A stretch of DNA of 9,427 bases from Parvularcula sp. (lineage in GTDB: Bacteria > Pseudomonadota > Alphaproteobacteria > Caulobacterales > Parvularculaceae): the NCBI GenBank assembly GCA_003506635.1, contig DNZB01000285.1:1-9427 (forward strand), given 5' to 3'. Both the position numbers and the translations under genes were made by a program. Within the stretch, counting starts at the first letter, position 1. Every line of letters starts with the position of its first letter. This document shows, one piece after another, positions 1 through 6,625 of the stretch. Under the pieces are notes generated by a model. That model saw only the letters and a list, made by a program, of their open reading frames with translations. It did no database searches and was not told the origin of the DNA.

Positions 1-11
1 CTTGAATATCA

Positions 12-1034
12 TCATTCTGACGAGCGGCTTTCTTCAGGCCGACCCGCCGGCAACGCCTCAAAATCAAACAATTTCGGATCAGCGAGCGTTCCCGGTTTCA
101 CGGTACGGAGCGCGTTCCACAAGGTCTCGCGACGGCCCGGATATTTCGCCTCCCACTCGCTCAACATGCGCTTCATCGCCTCGCGTTTCAGCCCTTCCTG
201 CGATCCGCAAAGGTCGCAGGGGATGATCGGAAAGCGCATCGCTTCGGCGAATTTCGCAAGGTCTTCCTCGGCGCAGTGAATGAGCGGGCGCAACACGAGA
301 AGATCGCCGTCCTCATTCAGCAGTTTGGGCGCGAGGCCGGCGAGCTGGCCGCCGTAAAAGAAGTTCAGAAAGAAAGTCTCAAGCGCGTCATCGCGGTGAT
401 GGCCGAGGACGACGGCGTCGCATCCTTCCTCCCGCGCGATGCGGTAAAGATGCCCGCGGCGCAGGCGCGAGCAGAGCGAGCAATAGGTTTTGCCCGCCGG
501 GATCTTCTCCGTGACAATTGAATAGGTGTCTTTCGTCTCTATGCGAAAGGGAACGCCGAGATGCGTCAGAAACTCCGGCAGGACGTTCTTCGGAAAGCCG
601 GGCTGGCCCTGATCGAGATTGCAGGCGAGAAGATCGGCGGGAAGCGCCCCCTGCCGCTGGAGATCGAGCAATAGCGTGAGGAGCCCGTAACTGTCCTTTC
701 CTCCGGAGAGGCAGACGAGCCAGCGCGGTCTTCTCCCCTCTCCCGCTTGCGGGGTCGGACCATGCGTCCGACGGGCCGGGGGTGAGGGGGCGGGTCCAGA
801 AGAGCCAATGGGGGTGCTTGCGGCGCCGCCCTCACTCCTGACCCCTCTCCCGCGAAGGGAGGGAGAGGGGGACGCCCCGATCATCGCGTAATCGCCGATC
901 GCCTCTTGCGTCTGCCGCAAGAGCCGCTTCCTCAGCTTACGGAAGGAAAGGCTATCCGGCGCGTCCGCGTAGAGCGCGGCGATCGCGCTTATCGTCTTAT
1001 CGGGGTGAAACGAGCCTTCCGCCACCGGCCTCAT
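12..1034 (-). CDS. ttcA: tRNA 2-thiocytidine(32) synthetase TtcA, with an in-frame repeat-derived insertion
   Basis: TtcA is a cytoplasmic PP-loop ATPase that thiolates cytidine 32 of certain tRNAs using an Fe-S cluster. The PP-loop SGGKDS is at residues 110-115. The cluster cysteines are visible as CSLC (C185, C188) and CDLC (C273, C276), and GHHRDD is at 211-216. The end LFDFEAL matches the family C-terminus. Residues about 54-101 are an extra Arg/Gly/Pro/Ser-rich block absent from ordinary TtcA: E. coli has only about six residues between the N-terminal helix (ending DYAMI here) and the [10 protein letters not shown] strand-loop. The ATG at 1034 overlaps the upstream gene by 38 bases. A GTG at codon 4 (1025) has AAGGA about 8 bases upstream and is a reasonable alternative start. 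The conserved helix SFRKLRKRL begins near residue 30, so both starts keep the whole core. This is the last gene of the operon inside the window. The identification is very secure, and activity with the insert is inferred from the intact motifs. Confidence 0.95.
   Translation of the reverse strand: MRPVAEGSFHPDKTISAIAALYADAPDSLSFRKLRKRLLRQTQEAIGDYAMIGASPSPSLRGRGVRSEGGAASTPIGSSGPAPSPPARRTHGPTPQAGEGRRPRWLVCLSGGKDSYGLLTLLLDLQRQGALPADLLACNLDQGQPGFPKNVLPEFLTHLGVPFRIETKDTYSIVTEKIPAGKTYCSLCSRLRRGHLYRIAREEGCDAVVLGHHRDDALETFFLNFFYGGQLAGLAPKLLNEDGDLLVLRPLIHCAEEDLAKFAEAMRFPIIPCDLCGSQEGLKREAMKRMLSEWEAKYPGRRETLWNALRTVKPGTLADPKLFDFEALPAGRPEESRSSE
733..871. repeat. Dyad-rich palindromic repeat element embedded in frame in ttcA
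   Basis: The element holds several exact inverted repeats. CCCCTCTCCC (842-851) pairs with GGGAGAGGGG (861-870). GTCGGAC (754-760) pairs with GTCCGAC (766-772). GTGAGGG (782-788) pairs with CCCTCAC (829-835). The block CCCCTCTCCC also recurs directly at 735-744. Purine/pyrimidine-skewed modules of this kind (CTCTCCCGC..., ...GTGAGGG..., GTCGGAC hairpin) are familiar as dispersed, usually intergenic, repeats in alphaproteobacterial genomes; that comparison is from memory. The length is close to a multiple of three, with no stop in the ttcA frame. I saw no target-site duplication at the edges and no second copy in the window. The boundaries are approximate. Confidence 0.75.
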
Positions 1035-2304
1035 CCTTCGCGCCGAAATGCGCGTTGAGAAACGCGAGAAACGCCGGCCAGTCTTCCTTCACGACGCCAT
1101 GCGTGCCAGGCCTCATCCAGAAAGCGATGTCGGCGGCCGGGTCATAGGGCTTGAGAGCCGCCTGGTCGAGGCCCTTGACGCCGTAAAGCTCGTAAACGGC
1201 GTCGGCCGCCATCGCCGCGCGGAAGGCGCCGTTGGGGTCCGACCACACGTCGCGCCGGGCGTTGCCAAGGAGGATCGGGCGCGGCGCGATCAGCGCGAGA
1301 AGCTGGTGCTGGTCGAGCGCCGGCGGCGCATCGTCCGTATGCGCCGCAAAAGTCCGCGCGAACCAGTGCGGATAGGACCTGGTGATCGCCTTGACGCTCT
1401 CGCCCGGCTTCCTGAAACTGAGCGAAGCGCCGCCGGTTCCCGACTGATGCGCGATGACGCCGTCGATGCGCGGATCGAAAGCCGCGGCGGCCAGCGCGGC
1501 CTTGGCGTAGCGCGAATGCCCGAAGGCGATCATCGCATTCTTGTCGAGGCGCTCGTCCTGTTCAAGAACGTCGATCACGCGCGAGAAACCCCACGCCCAC
1601 GCCGCGATCGCGCCCCAGCGAGTCTCGTCGTCTGCGTAGCCTTCGGAAAGCCGCCGCAGCGCCGCGAGCCCTTCCGCGTCGCTGTCCGGCACGATTTCGC
1701 TCGGGAAGATCGAGGCGACCGCATAACCGGCGTCGAGGATGGTTTCGATCGGCGGAGAGCAAATGTAGCGGCCGAAAACGAACGTCGCGATGTTCGTCAT
1801 CATTCCGCCGCGCTTTTCGTCTGGGGCGGGCGCGCCGGAGACGCCGGGATCGGGGATCGTGTCCCAGCGCGGGCAGAAAGTTTCCATCAGGATGACCGGC
1901 GCCGGGCCGGCGGCCTTCTTTGGCAGCACGATGTTCAAGATGAAGCCGTCAGCGCCCGCGCCGTCCGTCACCGCGACCGGCTTGTCGCCGAAGCCGGCGC
2001 TGGCGCCGACGCGGTACTCTTCAACGACGCCCTTGCCGTTGAAGGCGTCCGGGTTGACGACCCGGCGCTCAAGGATCGAGCTTTGCGACGCCTCGGGAAA
2101 ATATCCGTAGACGTTGCTTTGCAGCGCCTCGCGCGCTTCCGCGGCGCCTTTCGACTCCCACTCGCCGACATTGGCGTAAACAAGCGCCGGCGACGCGGCG
2201 GGCCCGCGCGGCTTCATGGAGGTCCAGGCCAGCGTCGCCTCGACGCAGCCCGTCAGCGACGCCGCAGCGCCGATAAACGCAAGCGAACGCAACAGCGGCA
2301 TCAT
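997..2304 (-). CDS. CE15 glucuronoyl esterase-like alpha/beta hydrolase lipoprotein
   Basis: This is a 435-residue predicted lipoprotein. A short charged start and hydrophobic stretch lead to the lipobox LTGC, making Cys20 the lipidated residue; Val at +2 does not suggest inner-membrane retention. The body resembles CE15 glucuronoyl methylesterases, which cleave the lignin-glucuronoxylan ester. The nucleophile elbow GHSRYAK puts Ser264 as catalytic. It is followed by the family block [10 protein letters not shown] (286-295), PHWFARTF (312-319), [15 protein letters not shown] (331-345) and the late GTHG with His402. The usual CE15 acid just before SGxGG is Gln287 here, so Asp352 or Asp356 in DVWSDP may serve instead. 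The start ATG overlaps the trmB stop by four bases (ATGA), and a second in-frame ATG follows immediately. The 3' end overlaps ttcA. The substrate is unknown; the carbohydrate-ester role comes only from family resemblance. Confidence 0.8.
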   Translation of the reverse strand: MMPLLRSLAFIGAAASLTGCVEATLAWTSMKPRGPAASPALVYANVGEWESKGAAEAREALQSNVYGYFPEASQSSILERRVVNPDAFNGKGVVEEYRVGASAGFGDKPVAVTDGAGADGFILNIVLPKKAAGPAPVILMETFCPRWDTIPDPGVSGAPAPDEKRGGMMTNIATFVFGRYICSPPIETILDAGYAVASIFPSEIVPDSDAEGLAALRRLSEGYADDETRWGAIAAWAWGFSRVIDVLEQDERLDKNAMIAFGHSRYAKAALAAAAFDPRIDGVIAHQSGTGGASLSFRKPGESVKAITRSYPHWFARTFAAHTDDAPPALDQHQLLALIAPRPILLGNARRDVWSDPNGAFRAAMAADAVYELYGVKGLDQAALKPYDPAADIAFWMRPGTHGVVKEDWPAFLAFLNAHFGAKDEAGGGRLVSPR

Positions 2305-3023
2305 CGTCTCCTGAAAACGAGATAAGCGGGTCTGCGCCCCTCGCGCAGCGCCTTCGCTTCATAGCGAGTTTGCGGCCAATCCTCGATGCGCTCGCGCCAG
2401 TCGCTCGCGCGCTCGGCGGTCCACGCTAAGGCCGGGGTGCCTTGCGCGTGCATCAGCGTCCAGCGGACATAGTCCGGAATATCGGAAGCGACGCGCAATT
2501 CGCCCCCGGGCTTTAGAAGTCGCCCGGCCTCGGCGAAGAACCAGGGCGAGATCATCCGCCGCTTGAAATGCCGCTTTTTAGGCCAGGGGTCAGGATGCAG
2601 GACGTAAATGCGGTCGATGGCGGCCGCCGGCAGCGTCTCGATCAGGGGGCGCGCGTCGCCGTGCCGGACGCGGATGTTCTGAAGGCTCTCGGCATCGATC
2701 TTCTGAAGCAGCTGGGCGACGCCGTTGATGAACGGTTCTGCGCCGATGAAGCCGGCGCTGGGGGCGCGCGCCGCCTGCCAGGCGAGATGCTCGCCGCCGC
2801 CGAACCCGATTTCAAGCTCGATGCGGCCCGCGCCCGGAAACATCGCTTCAAGGTCGATCGGCCCGTTCTCGGGATCCGGCGCCGCGATCTTCGGCAACAG
2901 CGCGTCGACCAGCTGTCGCTGCCGCCGCCGCAAGGGGTGGCCCTTGGTGCGGCCGTAGAGCGCCGGAAGATACGCGCCGTCATTGACGAAAGCACGCGGC
3001 CCTACTTCTTCGCCGAACGTCAT
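2301..3023 (-). CDS. trmB: tRNA (guanine(46)-N7)-methyltransferase TrmB
   Basis: TrmB uses S-adenosylmethionine to methylate N7 of G46 in the variable loop of tRNAs. The 240-residue length is normal for the family. The SAM-binding glycine loop EIGFGGGEH lies at residues 71-79, with the ribose-binding acidic residue Glu96 in GAEPF. The signature HPDPWPKKRH (143-152) has His where many homologues have Phe. SDIPDY (180-185) and the C-terminal T219-R-Y-E222 catalytic/substrate motif are also present. The basic N-terminal segment YGRTKGHPLRRRQRQ is typical of alphaproteobacterial members. The start codon overlaps the stop of the upstream DUF885 gene by four bases, and its own stop overlaps the start of the CE15-like gene the same way, so it sits translationally coupled in the middle of the operon. 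All key residues are present and a functional enzyme is expected. Confidence 0.97.
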   Translation of the reverse strand: MTFGEEVGPRAFVNDGAYLPALYGRTKGHPLRRRQRQLVDALLPKIAAPDPENGPIDLEAMFPGAGRIELEIGFGGGEHLAWQAARAPSAGFIGAEPFINGVAQLLQKIDAESLQNIRVRHGDARPLIETLPAAAIDRIYVLHPDPWPKKRHFKRRMISPWFFAEAGRLLKPGGELRVASDIPDYVRWTLMHAQGTPALAWTAERASDWRERIEDWPQTRYEAKALREGRRPAYLVFRRR

Positions 3024-4711
3024 CGCGCCCCGCCGGCCCTGATCGCATCAGCGCCCAATTCCTGCTGAATCAGCGCGAAGGGAATGATCCCCGAAGCGTT
3101 CAGCGCCTTGAAGAAGCCGGCGAGGTTGAAGGCTTCGCCTTTCTGCTCTTGTATGAAGGCGTATTCGCTCATCAGCCGGTCAAGCTCGATCTTTCCCGTC
3201 ACATAGCTGGCGCCGTAGCCGGGCTGGCGCAGATAGAGGAGCTGTTCGAACCCGACGAGATCGCTGGTCGGGTCCGACCATTTCCGCGGCGTCCATTTTG
3301 CGTGGAATTCGCCCGCTTCATCGAGCGACATTTCGTTCGCCGCGACATAAAGCGAGGCGAGCCCGCGCGCCGCGCGGTTCGCCAGCATGATCCAGACGAT
3401 CTCGCGGCTTCGTGGGTTGTCGTCGTAAAGGCCCATATGCATGACGATCTCCTCCATCGCGGTCGCCATGCCTTCCGAACGTCCGTCGTAAAGATCGTAA
3501 AGCGGCTCGGCGGCGCGAATGGGGCTCTTGTGCGCCTCGTGTTTGCGCATCGCGAGTTCGATCCAGTGATAGAAATGCGAATAGAGCGGCGTCGGATCGA
3601 ACGCGGCGCCGATTGAAAAGAAATTGCGCTCGCCGGGCGGCGTAAACGCGCCGATCTGATTGCGGAGCGCGTCGCGGTAATAGGGTTTGTCGGCGACGAT
3701 CCCGCTTTCGATCAGGAAATCGGTCAGCGCCGCCATCTTTGCGCGCGCCATTTCCAGATAAGCGGCCTCGTCGTCAAAAGACGGCGCCGACGGCGAGCTG
3801 CGATTGCGGAATTCTTCGAGCGTAAGGCTCGCGCGGGCGCGTTCAAGCTCGCGCCGCAGATAGGAAACCTGCTCCTCCCAGCCATAGGGCGTCAGGCGGA
3901 CATGCTTCATGTACCAGTCGTAATTGTCCTTGCCGACGCCCGAAGGGCCGGTCTTCGACGGCGCCTCAGCTTTGATCCACTGAATGAACGCCTCGCTCGC
4001 CTCGCGCGCCGCGGCGAAGGCGTCTTTCAGCGCAGGCGATGCGCCCTCAAGGCTTCCCCTCACCGGGCCTTCGAGGGTTCGCATCGCGCTCGTCCCGTTT
4101 TCGACGCCCTTCAGCGCGTCGATCTGCCAGCGGAACGCGCGCTCGCCATAGGCGAAAAGATCGCGCGCGTTTCCTTGCTTGAGATTGACCTTGGCCTGCT
4201 CAAGCAAGGCCGGAACGGCGCCGAGGCGGCAGGTCAGGTCTTTCTGGTCGGCCTGCGACAGCGGAAACCGGTACTTATAAAGATCGATCGCCGGCCGGGC
4301 GTTCGGGCCTTCGTGCTCGGGAACGTCGCTCTCCTCGCCGAAGACGAGTGCGTAAAAGCTCGGATCGCGCGCCCAGGGCCTCATGACGCGCAGGTCGAAA
4401 TCGAGGCCGTTCATCTCCGCCTCGACGTAGGCGAGATCCGTGCGCTGCGCCGGCGTCCACGCCGAATCGTCGAAAGCCGCGAGGCGCTTCCTGAAATCGG
4501 CGAGGCCCTCGGCCTTCGCCGCCATCGCCGCCGCCGTATAATCCGGAACGCAGTCCCTGACGATCGGCGCCTCGAATGCGCGCCATTCATCGAACAGGCG
4601 CAAAAGGTCGCGATAATTCCGGCTTGCGGCGTGCGCGGGCATGGTTCCACCGATCATCAGCGCCGCCGCAGCGAGCGCGGCCAACGTCAGTTTTTGGGTC
4701 GCGGATTTCAT
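3020..4711 (-). CDS. DUF885 family exported protein
   Basis: This is a 563-residue exported protein. The reading frame stays open upstream to 4933, but the ATG at 4711 is chosen for two reasons. GAGGA lies five bases upstream (4717-4721), and it begins a clear signal peptide (MKSATQKLTL, a hydrophobic run, then cleavage after AHA near residue 28). The C-terminal half matches DUF885: YYRDALRNQ, GERNFFSIG, SEGMATAMEE (the family EGWALYAE region), MGLYDDNPRSREIVWIMLANRAARGLASLY, then the Ser-x-Asp-Glu-Ala turn. DUF885 proteins are thought to be metallopeptidase-like, carrying HExxPGH. That motif is not visible here: the equivalent stretch reads HWIELAMRKHEAHKSP. Catalytic activity is therefore doubtful. 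It lies 22 bases downstream of the 189-residue gene and overlaps trmB by four bases. Family assignment is fairly confident; function is unknown. Confidence 0.85.
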   Translation of the reverse strand: MKSATQKLTLAALAAAALMIGGTMPAHAASRNYRDLLRLFDEWRAFEAPIVRDCVPDYTAAAMAAKAEGLADFRKRLAAFDDSAWTPAQRTDLAYVEAEMNGLDFDLRVMRPWARDPSFYALVFGEESDVPEHEGPNARPAIDLYKYRFPLSQADQKDLTCRLGAVPALLEQAKVNLKQGNARDLFAYGERAFRWQIDALKGVENGTSAMRTLEGPVRGSLEGASPALKDAFAAAREASEAFIQWIKAEAPSKTGPSGVGKDNYDWYMKHVRLTPYGWEEQVSYLRRELERARASLTLEEFRNRSSPSAPSFDDEAAYLEMARAKMAALTDFLIESGIVADKPYYRDALRNQIGAFTPPGERNFFSIGAAFDPTPLYSHFYHWIELAMRKHEAHKSPIRAAEPLYDLYDGRSEGMATAMEEIVMHMGLYDDNPRSREIVWIMLANRAARGLASLYVAANEMSLDEAGEFHAKWTPRKWSDPTSDLVGFEQLLYLRQPGYGASYVTGKIELDRLMSEYAFIQEQKGEAFNLAGFFKALNASGIIPFALIQQELGADAIRAGGAR

Positions 4712-4716
4712 TTCTT

Positions 4717-4721
4717 TCCTC
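4717..4721 (-). promoter_or_regulatory. Shine-Dalgarno GAGGA deciding the DUF885 gene start
   Basis: GAGGA on the minus strand lies five bases before the ATG at 4711, in the 22-base gap after the upstream gene. It supports the signal-peptide start over the longer open frame reaching 4933, whose first 74 codons encode Ser/Arg-rich sequence overlapping the neighbouring gene. Confidence 0.7.
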
Positions 4722-4733
4722 GCGGCGCGCGGC

Positions 4734-5303
4734 TCAAATGTCCTCGCCCTTGCGCTCAAGTTCTTCGACGAGCTCTTGCTGTTCTTCAAGACTGTCGCCG
4801 CCGCCGTAGATGTGAACGCCGGAATTGAAGCTTGTGCCGTAAGTGCTGACCAGGTTGACGGTCTGTGCGACGCCGGACCCGAATTCGGCGCCGTCGAGGG
4901 TCGACAGCGGATGAAGGAAAACCGCCCAGACATAGCCCTTGGCGAGCGCGTAGCGGGCGTCGAGGGCCGAATCGAAATTAGCCTGCATCAGGCGCGTCGT
5001 TTCCTCGAGGGTGAGCGACGCCGATTCCGCGACCGGTGCGATCACCCGCATCCGGTCGGCGTTGATGTCGTAAACGAGAAGAAGCGCAACGCCGTTGACG
5101 GCGAACTCAGCGCCTGCTTCCGAGAATTTCGCAAGGGGATCGATGCGCTTCACCGCATCGCGAAGGCGCGCCGCCGCTTCGACGACAGCATCGCCCGGGC
5201 CGGCGTCCTCTGCGGGCGGCGGTCCCGGCGGATCGGCCGGAACAGGCGCTTGCGCCGCCGCCGAGGCGCACAAGACGGGGAAAACGAGAAGGGCGCGGAT
5301 CAT
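4734..5303 (-). CDS. Exported protein of unknown function, possible CesT/YbjN-like fold
   Basis: I do not recognise a specific family with certainty. The 189-residue product begins with a short signal peptide (MIRALLVFPV then SAAAQA, cleavage near residue 19). A Pro/Ala-rich linker follows to about residue 38, then one globular domain of about 130 residues. The domain pattern is helix (VVEAAARLRDAVKRI), beta strands (FAVNGVALLLVYDI, RMRVIAPV), a helix rich in Leu/Met (LTLEETTRLMQANFDSAL) and further strands (ARYALAKGYVWAVFLHP). This order is reminiscent of type III secretion chaperone (CesT) or YbjN-like folds, but that is inference from pattern only. The tail is strongly acidic and Glu/Gln-rich, consistent with a terminal helix. 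Its ATG overlaps the stop of the dienelactone hydrolase gene by four bases, indicating coupled translation. Confidence 0.8.
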   Translation of the reverse strand: MIRALLVFPVLCASAAAQAPVPADPPGPPPAEDAGPGDAVVEAAARLRDAVKRIDPLAKFSEAGAEFAVNGVALLLVYDINADRMRVIAPVAESASLTLEETTRLMQANFDSALDARYALAKGYVWAVFLHPLSTLDGAEFGSGVAQTVNLVSTYGTSFNSGVHIYGGGDSLEEQQELVEELERKGEDI

Positions 5304-6250
5304 TTCAGCGTCTCCCTGAAAAAGGCGATCGTCCGGCCCCAGGCGAGCGCCGCGGCGCCGGCGTCGTATCGTGCGGCGTTGGCGTCGTTGTTGAACGCGT
5401 GCTCGACGCCTTCATAGAAAAACGCCTGATAATCGACATTCGCGGCTTTGAGCGCGGCCTCGAAGGCTGGAACGCCCTCGTTGATGCGCGTATCGTTTCC
5501 GGCGTAATGCATCATCATCCGCGCCCGGATTTTCGCCGCTTCCGCGGCCGAGGGGCTGCGCCCGTAATAGCAGACGCCCGCCTTCAGCAAGCCCGACGCC
5601 GCGGCGAGGCGATTGACCATGCCGCCGCCCCAGCAAAAGCCGACCGCGCCGACCTGGCGCTGATGCGTCTTCAAGGGCGCGAGGCTCTTTGCGATTTCGG
5701 CAAGCTTTTCGACCGTTTTGTCGGGATCGAGCTTGCCGATCATCGCGCGCGCCTTGTCTTCATCGTCCGGCGTGCCCCCATAGGGCGACAGCATATCGAC
5801 GGCGTAGGCGACAAAGCCTTCAAGCGCGATGCGGCGCGCGACGTCGCGAATATGCGGGTTAAGACCGCGGTTTTCGTGGATGACGATGATCGCCGGCGCC
5901 CGGCCGCCCTTCTTGAGCCGCGCGCCATAGGCCGTGACGAAGGGCAGATGCCGCGTCGGGATGACGCCGGCGTTCGGAACGCCCTCGGCGATGATTTCTT
6001 CGGGCTCAATCAGGTCAACGACGCCGCCGGTGTCGAATCGCTTCGTGAAAGTTTCAAGCCGGTTGTCGTCCTCGGCGACCATCGGCGCGGCGTGCGCGTA
6101 ATCATTGGCGAGAATCGGAAGGAGCGCGCTCGCCGCCGCCGCGCCCCCGGCGATGCGCGATAGCCGGTCAAGGAAATCGCGACGCGAAATAGCGCCATGG
6201 GTGAATGCGTCATAAAGATCGATGATCGGCCGGGTGAGCGTCGGCGGCAT
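5300..6250 (-). CDS. Tat-exported dienelactone hydrolase family protein
   Basis: This is an alpha/beta hydrolase of the dienelactone hydrolase (carboxymethylenebutenolidase-like) family, 316 residues. A twin-arginine signal is visible as SRRDFL (22-27) followed by a glycine/alanine-rich hydrophobic stretch, so the folded enzyme is probably exported to the periplasm. The catalytic set is complete: Cys206 in GFCWGG, Asp253 in AGNDTRI, His284 in GVEHAF, and the family Glu126 in IHENRGL. The start is supported by AAGGGA (6258-6263) with seven-base spacing. It is the first gene of the minus-strand operon, with a candidate promoter immediately upstream, and its stop overlaps the start of the next gene by four bases. 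No chlorocatechol or aromatic-degradation genes are nearby, so the true substrate is unlikely to be a chloroaromatic dienelactone and is unknown. Confidence 0.9.
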   Translation of the reverse strand: MPPTLTRPIIDLYDAFTHGAISRRDFLDRLSRIAGGAAAASALLPILANDYAHAAPMVAEDDNRLETFTKRFDTGGVVDLIEPEEIIAEGVPNAGVIPTRHLPFVTAYGARLKKGGRAPAIIVIHENRGLNPHIRDVARRIALEGFVAYAVDMLSPYGGTPDDEDKARAMIGKLDPDKTVEKLAEIAKSLAPLKTHQRQVGAVGFCWGGGMVNRLAAASGLLKAGVCYYGRSPSAAEAAKIRARMMMHYAGNDTRINEGVPAFEAALKAANVDYQAFFYEGVEHAFNNDANAARYDAGAAALAWGRTIAFFRETLK

Positions 6251-6257
6251 GGCGGCA

Positions 6258-6263
6258 TCCCTT
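6258..6263 (-). promoter_or_regulatory. Shine-Dalgarno for the dienelactone hydrolase gene
   Basis: AAGGGA on the minus strand ends seven bases before the ATG at 6250. It is the best ribosome binding site in the operon and fixes the start that places the twin-arginine motif about 22 residues into the protein. Confidence 0.6.
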
Positions 6264-6277
6264 GCGGTTGGCGCTCT

Positions 6278-6306
6278 CTATAGCCGCGGCCGGCGCATTC
6301 GCCCAA
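6278..6306 (-). promoter_or_regulatory. Candidate sigma-70 promoter of the minus-strand operon
   Basis: On the minus strand, TTGGGC (6301-6306) is followed after exactly 17 bases by CTATAG (6278-6283), a reasonable -35/-10 pair for an alphaproteobacterial housekeeping promoter. Transcription would start near 6271, giving a leader of about 21 bases that holds the Shine-Dalgarno site. A second TTGACG lies slightly upstream but has no good -10 partner at 17 bases. This is a prediction from sequence match only. Confidence 0.4.
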
Positions 6307-6325
6307 TCGCTATTGCGTCAACGGC

Positions 6326-6351
6326 CATGCCCCATGAGCGCCGGGGGCATG
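6326..6351. repeat. Inverted repeat CATGCCCC/GGGGCATG
   Basis: An 8-base perfect dyad, CATGCCCC (6326-6333) and GGGGCATG (6344-6351), has a 10-base loop. It lies about 75 bases upstream of the start of the minus-strand operon gene. It has no T-run on either side, so it is not a typical intrinsic terminator. It may be an operator or transcript hairpin, or chance in GC-rich DNA. Confidence 0.4.
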
Positions 6352-6421
6352 CCGGCCTGTGCCGGGGGCCATCCATGAAAATCGCCGGCGGCGGTCCGAA
6401 CCGGCCGCGCCAGCATCCAGG

Positions 6422-6444
6422 CCGCCGGCGCTGCCGCCCGGCGG
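6422..6444. repeat. Inverted repeat CCGCCGG/CCGGCGG
   Basis: A 7-base perfect dyad, CCGCCGG (6422-6428) and CCGGCGG (6438-6444), has a 9-base loop in the intergenic spacer. No T-run follows. In such GC-rich sequence it may be chance. Confidence 0.3.
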
Positions 6445-6625
6445 TGTCGCGTGAACGCACAGGCAGTGGCTGCGGCATGCGCCGCCCAGGTCATACTGTT
6501 GAGAGTTGTTTGCAAGTAATCAAGAGCCCGCTACCGGCGCGCCGCGCTCGGTGGAAAGGCCTTCATCCGGTTTTCACCCTCGCCGGTGAGTGATAGGACC
6601 CGCGTGCGATTGATCCGGGAACCGC

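Larger units (their letters stand above)
6251..6625. other. Divergent intergenic spacer, GC-rich with two dyads, no gene seen
   Basis: This 375-base region separates the minus-strand operon from the plus-strand exonuclease gene. The short open frames that cross it have no recognisable product and no good ribosome binding site. It holds the candidate operon promoter at its left end and two perfect GC-rich inverted repeats in the middle. I found no convincing -35/-10 pair for the plus-strand gene; TTGAGA at 6499 has no matching -10. No riboswitch or RNA gene could be recognised. Confidence 0.6.

Noticed and set aside
842..870. The strong hairpin in the ttcA insert as an intrinsic terminator
   Set aside because: No T-run follows on either strand, and it lies inside an intact reading frame. 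It is better explained as part of the repeat element.
1048..2325. Long plus-strand open frame of 425 codons opposite the CE15-like gene
   Set aside because: It is antisense to a gene with a lipobox and clear catalytic motifs. Its product is Arg-rich with no recognisable domain, as expected for a shadow frame in GC-rich DNA.
3902..4828. Plus-strand open frame of 308 codons opposite the DUF885 gene
   Set aside because: The Arg-rich composition and lack of motifs mark it as an antisense shadow of the DUF885 gene.
4712..4933. Upstream extension of the DUF885 frame to an ATG at 4933
   Set aside because: The extra 74 residues are Ser/Arg-rich shadow sequence over the neighbouring gene. A good Shine-Dalgarno site and a signal peptide mark 4711 as the start.
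4641..5417. Plus-strand open frame of 258 codons spanning the ends of three minus-strand genes
   Set aside because: It crosses two operon junctions, shows no domain, and opposes frames with signal peptides and ATGA coupling.
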